A stretch of DNA of 64,000 nucleotides from Liolophura sinensis. Taxonomy: Eukaryota > Mollusca > Polyplacophora > Chitonida > Chitonidae. Each line of letters starts with the position of its first letter. Position 1 is the first letter of the stretch. Below the pieces are notes generated by a model that saw nothing but the letters and a program-made list of their open reading frames with translations, was not told where the DNA came from and did not search any database. The translations under genes and the position numbers were made by a program. The stretch lies in assembly GCF_032854445.1 (NCBI RefSeq), contig NC_088295.1, forward strand, positions 33,078,510-33,142,509, written 5' to 3'. Below are positions 58,451 to 64,000 of the stretch, piece by piece.

Positions 58451-59571
58451 GGACTAGGTACAAGAACGCAACTGGAGTACTCATTTCCTCATTCAGAGAC
58501 AAAAAATAAAAGGAGCGACTTAGGCACATGCACAAGTGCATGCATTTCACTTTCTGAGTTTAACTTAAACCAAAGATTTTATGCATATGTAAAGGTAACA
58601 CACCGACAATAAAAGGCCACTGATACATTAATGCCTGTTCGTATTGCCCCCTTCATGTATCATAAATGTTAAGTGAGATTTTATTTGACGTGGTTCTTAT
58701 TTAAAAGAAAATAAGAACAGAAATAGTACTAATATATACAGTTAAGATCACAGGCCAAAATTTAGTCCACTGTCTGTCGCAAGCTCGGCTCCCTTCCCGC
58801 ATCATACACGTTAGTGTACTTTACCATGAGCATGTATATATAGGAAATGGTATATCTTGGCTTTAAACAAGTATATAATAAAAGCCTGAAATAAAATATT
58901 TATCATTTCTTACATCTGCATTAAACAGTCGATGTGTCAAATATGTGTAGTATGATATAATGCTGTTTGGCAATAATTTGTTTACATCCAGAATCCATTC
59001 ACGTATTCTGCGTCGGAAAGGTCTGTGGTATCAAGAGGAAAGGTCTGTGGTATCACGTTTATTTTTTATGTAAGCCGTATTTCAACGTCTTAAAAACTTG
59101 GAATTTTAAAACTTTCCTGACTCAACAGGAACCGAAAAAGCTTACGCCTCATAAATACATCCCAATTATTGCATAGGCAATTATACAAGACAAACAATTT
59201 TTATCATCATAAGTAATGTTACAATGCATGTTGATAATACTACTACTACTAATAATAATGTTCACAAAAGTTTTCATTTGCTCGCATCCATAAGACGGAT
59301 TGAATACACGCGTTTTCACATTTTCCGGATATCAATAATATTCTGTTTAGTTAAACAGAAATAATCCAATGAACCAGCTTATATTACTCACTGTATTAGG
59401 CTGACTAGAGTTTTGCCGCCAGGTGGCAGACTCGACATGTACTGGGACTATGTGGAGAGCTTCCCGCACACATCTGACGGTTCTAGTTCTGCATTGCTTT
59501 ATTACGTGGGTGCCCCTTTGCATTGTTTTCATGTTATGCTTTATTAAATGTAATGACTAATTCTATAGGCT
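58451..59571. other. No certain gene; small direct repeat
   Basis: GGAAAGGTCTGTGGTATCA is repeated with a 22-base period at 59015 and 59037. A minus-strand frame (59347-59532) has a donor-like ACAGTGAGT inside but no other support. Confidence 0.4.
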
Positions 59572-59795
59572 GCTGATGTCTAATAAATTGCAAATAAGGT
59601 CACCGCATTCTCCTTTTGTAACGTAACTCTGCTTAAACCAGTGCGCTAAGGAGCGTGTCATTTTCTACTAATTATTTACATCAACAGTTAGAATAAAACC
59701 CCATAAACTGACAAGAGGCCGTATTCAACTGGTTCGACTCTACAATTTGTCGTCGCTCCTCTGGTTTCATTCTCTATATGCTGTAACCCTGTGGT
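59572..59795 (-). repeat. Unclassified interspersed repeat Z, copy 4
   Basis: Reverse orientation: GATGTCTAATAAATTGCAAA, CTGCTTAAACCAGTGCGC, CAACAGTTAGAATAAAACCC and CCATAAACTGACAAGAGGCC. Confidence 0.75.
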
Positions 59796-61860
59796 ATCAG
59801 TTATATTAACCAGCACGTGGTAAACCAATGTGGCTATCGATCAGATCAGAATTGTACTTATCAACTTATCACCTGGATCAGTACTTAAAGCAACTAACGC
59901 GTTAGCATAACGCTAGAAAGGGAACTTTAATATTGTTAGCCGCACCCTAGAAATTCTTTATATGGAAATGAATGAATTCTTTATATCTTAGATTGTAGCT
60001 TGTTTAACGTAATATAATCTTGGTATGTTGAGGTTTTACATATCAGGGAAGATCTGTACATATACCGCTCCTGAATGACAGCAAATCATATGTGTGGCTT
60101 TTAAATCGGTCAATTTACCACATAGAACCACACGAAAGGAAACATCAAGCAGTCTATGTTGACAAAACATTTGGTCATACAGGTTCAACATTAATATTTA
60201 AATTACTTAGTGGAAAAATATAAAGAAATGTTTTAGTCTGTTGTAGGTATAAGTGTGTTCGAGTATGTTAATCGTATATTACTGTACCTCGAGTTTTAAA
60301 ATAAAATTTAATCAAACAGAAACGCAAAATAAATCAGTGTATGCTGTGGAAGTATATTCGGTAAGCACACTTACATGTTTCCGTTAAAGTCACCACAAAA
60401 GGCAGTTTCAAGTAAGGTTTTAATCTATTTATGAATATGCATTATCTGAGGATGTCCCGTTACAAAGACTCACACCTCACATGTTCAAGAAAACATGGGT
60501 ATGGAAGAGCGATTTTATTTCAAAAGAGATGGATCTACCCGTAAAACCCCAAATAAGGTTTTTAAAATTTACAACATATATGAGCGATTTTGAAAGCGAA
60601 AGCTTATATGTAGAAAATCATAGTTCGCCGATGGCGTCACTACCTATGCCACAAAGGCTATACATATGACGAGTTATTCTGCAACAATTCTGCACTCAGT
60701 GTTCCATCATTTGTATTCAACTAATACTTCAGGTTAGCTACATGTACGTGTACTCAAATTCCAAAACATTGAATATAAAATATTTGTCCTGCTTTTTATT
60801 AGAAGATCGTTTTTCGTGTTTTAAAGTAAAATTATCTGTGGAATTATTGCATTTGAAAGAGTTAAATACTTAAACAAACAAGCATAGGGGGCCATTCTTA
60901 ATGAACTTGAATACCACTTGCTTCCTGTTGTCAATGCATGGCAGTATTGTTCTCACATCCAATCGCATGCAGTAAAACACACTGGGATAGTTCTGTGCAC
61001 TTCAGGCTTGTAACGGACTTAAATAAAATCTGGAACTAATGTTCAAATGGTGTGAATTAAATGATGAATTGTATAAACTGAAGTAGGCGGTAGTGTCATC
61101 TTTCTCTCAAATGTGATCACACTTGATGGTATATTACCGAAATGAAGAAATTATTTCTGTCCATAAGATAGTACTTAACATTATCATAGACACTCATGTG
61201 TTTGGTTTGTATTCCATGTTTTAAGGTTTGCTTGTCGTTATTCACGAAGAATAACCATAATGACATTGTTAAAAAAAACATGTCCGTGACGAAATTATGA
61301 CAGTTGTAAAGTGTCTCCCACTGGCACGACTCTAAAGCACACAGCCATTAATCAGTGCTTTGAAGAAGTGTTTTACTACAGTTTGTTCTGTAAGAGTCTT
61401 GAACGTATTGATTATCTACTTTCCCGATGGAGAGAGAGGATGGTTTTTTTCCATTTACGTTGAACCGAATCTGTGACAGGTTTATGTGGATGCGGCCTAG
61501 AGGAATTCCAATCCATTATACTGGAGCGCCAGGACATATAAAGCGAAACCCCAGTTCAGATCGATAGTGATATATATACATTACCCATCTAGTAGTTTCC
61601 AAATCATATGCTGAAACTCTAATCGAAATAAATGAAACAGTACATGCGTACTTTGCTAGCACTTGTGCATCCTGTTCACCACATAAGAACGCAATGAATG
61701 GCGATGTTTATCCAGTGTAATGGATCCGGCGTTTGTTTAGTGTCGCAAGAGAGCCGGGTGATAATGGTGGCCTCTGATTATGCCTACCTCTCCCTTGTGG
61801 GGCTGACGCTGTGTACAATGTATAAATCCAATGTGTCAAACAAAGGGAACCTGGAAAAGT
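59796..61860. other. No gene seen
   Basis: AT-rich intergenic sequence; frames at 60481-60669 and 61698-61889 have no support. Confidence 0.45.
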
Positions 61861-61861
61861 T

Positions 61862-62070
61862 ACGGAGAAATATGCACCACAGACGATGAACTGGAGGAGA
61901 ATGAATGTGCCACAGAGTACAGTTGGTGGGAGGGCTGGGTATTTTGGAAGGGTGCTGGTGGGGGTCGGACAAGTTGAGGAGAATGTACCACAGACATAGG
62001 ACTGGAGGCGAAAGAATGTATCACAGGCGATGGGTTGGAGGAGAGGGAGAGGGAATTATCCAAGAATGTT
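61862..62070. repeat. Degenerate minisatellite, left part
   Basis: Irregular units of roughly 32-36 bases: GAATGTATCACAGGCGATGG, GTTGGAGGAGA; GAATGTACCACAGACATAGG, ACTGGAGGCGA. The same unit continues after the SINE at 62286-62527. Confidence 0.7.
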
Positions 62071-62285
62071 TCACTTATACGACTATAAAGGCGCGACCTG
62101 TAGAAGTTTATTGATAATAAGCATCCCTACGAACTGGAAAGCAAGCCAGAACCATAGTAATACGGTAGTCCAATCAAATAAACAACACAGTAATATCTAC
62201 GCACACTCCATACTGTATGTATATTCAAATGTGAGTTTCAAATCTATTTACTAACCGTAAGTTCATTTTGTTCTTATATATATTA

Positions 62286-62527
62286 ATTTGACTGGTGTTT
62301 TACGCTGCACTCAAGAATATTTCACATAAACTACAGCGGCCATGCAGCATTATAGTGGGAAGAAACCGGCCAGTGCATGGCGGAAACCAACCGCCATCCG
62401 CATGATGCTGGAAGACCTTCCTACGTACAGCCAGAGAAGAATCTAGCAAAAGCTAGAAGTGAACTCACAACGGCCACATTGGCGGGAGGCTCCTGTGTCA
62501 TTGTGCCCCGCTAGCGTTCTAACCCAC
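62286..62527 (-). mobile_element. SINE family A, nearly full length
   Basis: GACTGGTGTTTTACGCTGCA, CTCAAGAATATTTCACATAA, AGCATTATAGTGGGAAGAAA, CGCCATCCGCATGATGCTGG and GGAGGCTCCTGTGTCATTGT. It lies between the two parts of the minisatellite. Confidence 0.9.
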
Positions 62528-62800
62528 TGAAAACGAATGTATCACAGGCGGGGAAGTTGGGGAGTAAGTATCGCAGACTGGAGACGAAGGAATTTATTAC
62601 AGGCTGGAAAATTTAAGCAAACGAGTTTGTCACAGAGGATGGAGTGGAGAAGACTGTGTCACAGGCACATTTGAAGAAAAATAATGCATTAAGGAAATGT
62701 GGAGGGAGCAGAGCAGAAATAAAGGAAAAGTACTGAAGAAAGGATACATCTCGTAGGAGTGGAATAGAGAGAATGTATCACAGAGGTTGACTGTTGTAGA
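62528..62800. repeat. Degenerate minisatellite, right part
   Basis: GAATGTATCACAGGCGGGGA, GTATCGCAGACTGGAGACGA, GTTTGTCACAGAGGATGGAG, CTGTGTCACAGGCACA and GAATGTATCACAGAGGTTGA continue the unit of the left part with more decay. Confidence 0.65.
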
Positions 62801-64000
62801 ATGGGTATTATCGCCTATCAAGTGGCGACATTCACAATGCGTGGACTATCACCAGATTGGAACAGTACAATTCAGCAAACAACTTAAGACCCAAAATCAT
62901 AATGACAAAAAGAAAATAAATAAAAAATAGGAAGGAAAAGATAAGTATAGGGCACGGAAGTCATCTGTGAATATACCGTCCTAGTTATGCTTGGTCTAAT
63001 TTGTTGTTGTGCCGCTTAAAGCTCTGCACAGTTATACACCCATAAAGCTCGTCACAAGATACCAGTTGGTGCAAGAAATAATCGTGAGCTCCAGATCAGC
63101 TTTCTGAAGATTTAGTATCTGTGCAATGACCATATGAATCGGATATACTGATTCCTAATAAGAAGAGGTCGTGACCAAAGATGTAGTATCTTGGGAATAG
63201 CTTTTTAACGTACGGGATAACTCACAGTACCGGTATAGATGTTGTTTTACATTAACAACCATTGTCTGTTATTTTTAAATTATAAAAAAAGTGGGGGGGG
63301 GGGGGGGAGGAAATCTGTAATCTTTATTTTAGCATAATGTTAGCCAATATAAGTCAATGGACGTCTACGGATAAATGCACTCATTTAACTTTACACGGCC
63401 ATGCGATGACCACATTTTGCCTACATATCAGCAGTAGCAGTATATCCACATGGCTCTACGCAGTTTTCCTTAAACTCAGATAGTGCATGCATTGAATTGT
63501 GCGTATTACTGTGCACGTAGTGATCAGCAGAATTGATGTTCGTCATTTTGATCACTGATTTACACAATATGAGGACAACAGTAATAAACTGCTCAAAATT
63601 TTTTTCAGCCCGCCGGGGTACATAATAGCAGTTTTCGTGTGAAATCGAAACAAAGCGGTGTGCGATTAACATCTTTAGTTATATATTGAACTGAGTACGT
63701 TGTGTTCCACGCTTTATATGATTGTCGCAACTGAGACTTATTCAGTATCTCAGTATACACCATTAGCAGAGTAATTATCAACTGTCTTCCCGCTGAGTGT
63801 GACCACGGAATCCATTGTTGACAATCGGACAGTCATCAATATGAGAAATTGAGAATTCAGTTGCTATGGTTACTGGTAACGTAAGTCTTGCTCGTTAGAT
63901 GCCACGGTTTAAAGCAGATGTCCGTCACAAGTTGCTGTGGAAGCCCGTGACTGAAGCAAAACATGAATATTCAGGTGAATGAGTGTGATGCATTCTGGGA
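62801..64000. other. No gene seen; G15 tract
   Basis: A G homopolymer is at 63293-63307. No supported exon up to the right edge. Confidence 0.45.

Overview
The window is nuclear DNA from a eukaryote, very probably a mollusc. It is AT-rich, its genes are split by introns with GT/AG borders, and it carries many copies of tRNA-derived SINEs and short inverted-repeat elements of types I associate with bivalve and gastropod genomes. The species cannot be named from sequence alone. No rRNA gene, functional tRNA gene, CRISPR array or prokaryotic operon is visible. No autonomous transposon with a recognisable reverse transcriptase or transposase was seen.

From 2.9 to 20.3 kb (minus strand) lies the 5' part of one large gene, rebuilt here exon by exon. 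Seventeen exons join in compatible phases: a start codon with signal peptide, six fibronectin type III (FN3) domains, a Thr/Pro linker, and a membrane-proximal region typical of receptor-type protein tyrosine phosphatases. About 825 residues are covered. The transmembrane and phosphatase exons are not found and should lie beyond the left edge. Two points need checking: one FN3 exon is tandemly triplicated with a 159-bp period, and another appears to carry one surplus base in an A8 tract.

From 28.0 to 33.3 kb lies a decayed, colinear copy of the 12.3 to 17.6 kb part of this gene (introns and two FN3 exons, with frameshifts, stops and lost splice sites). Around 33.5 to 34.5 kb are two orphan candidate exons. 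From 35.3 to 37.7 kb there is a diverged tandem duplication without a recognised gene.

At 41.5 to 42.2 kb (minus) is the coding exon of a GNAT enzyme resembling invertebrate arylalkylamine/dopamine N-acetyltransferases. At 51.7 to 52.8 kb (plus) is an intronless class A GPCR with a nearby poly(A) signal. These two genes and the receptor gene share no visible regulatory link, and their closeness is not evidence of a pathway.

The rest is intergenic: about twenty copies of one SINE family, at least three other SINE-like families, two inverted-repeat (MITE-like) families, an unclassified 150 to 240 bp repeat, microsatellites and minisatellites. I see no convincing new biological system. The best leads are the exon triplication and exon decay in the receptor gene.
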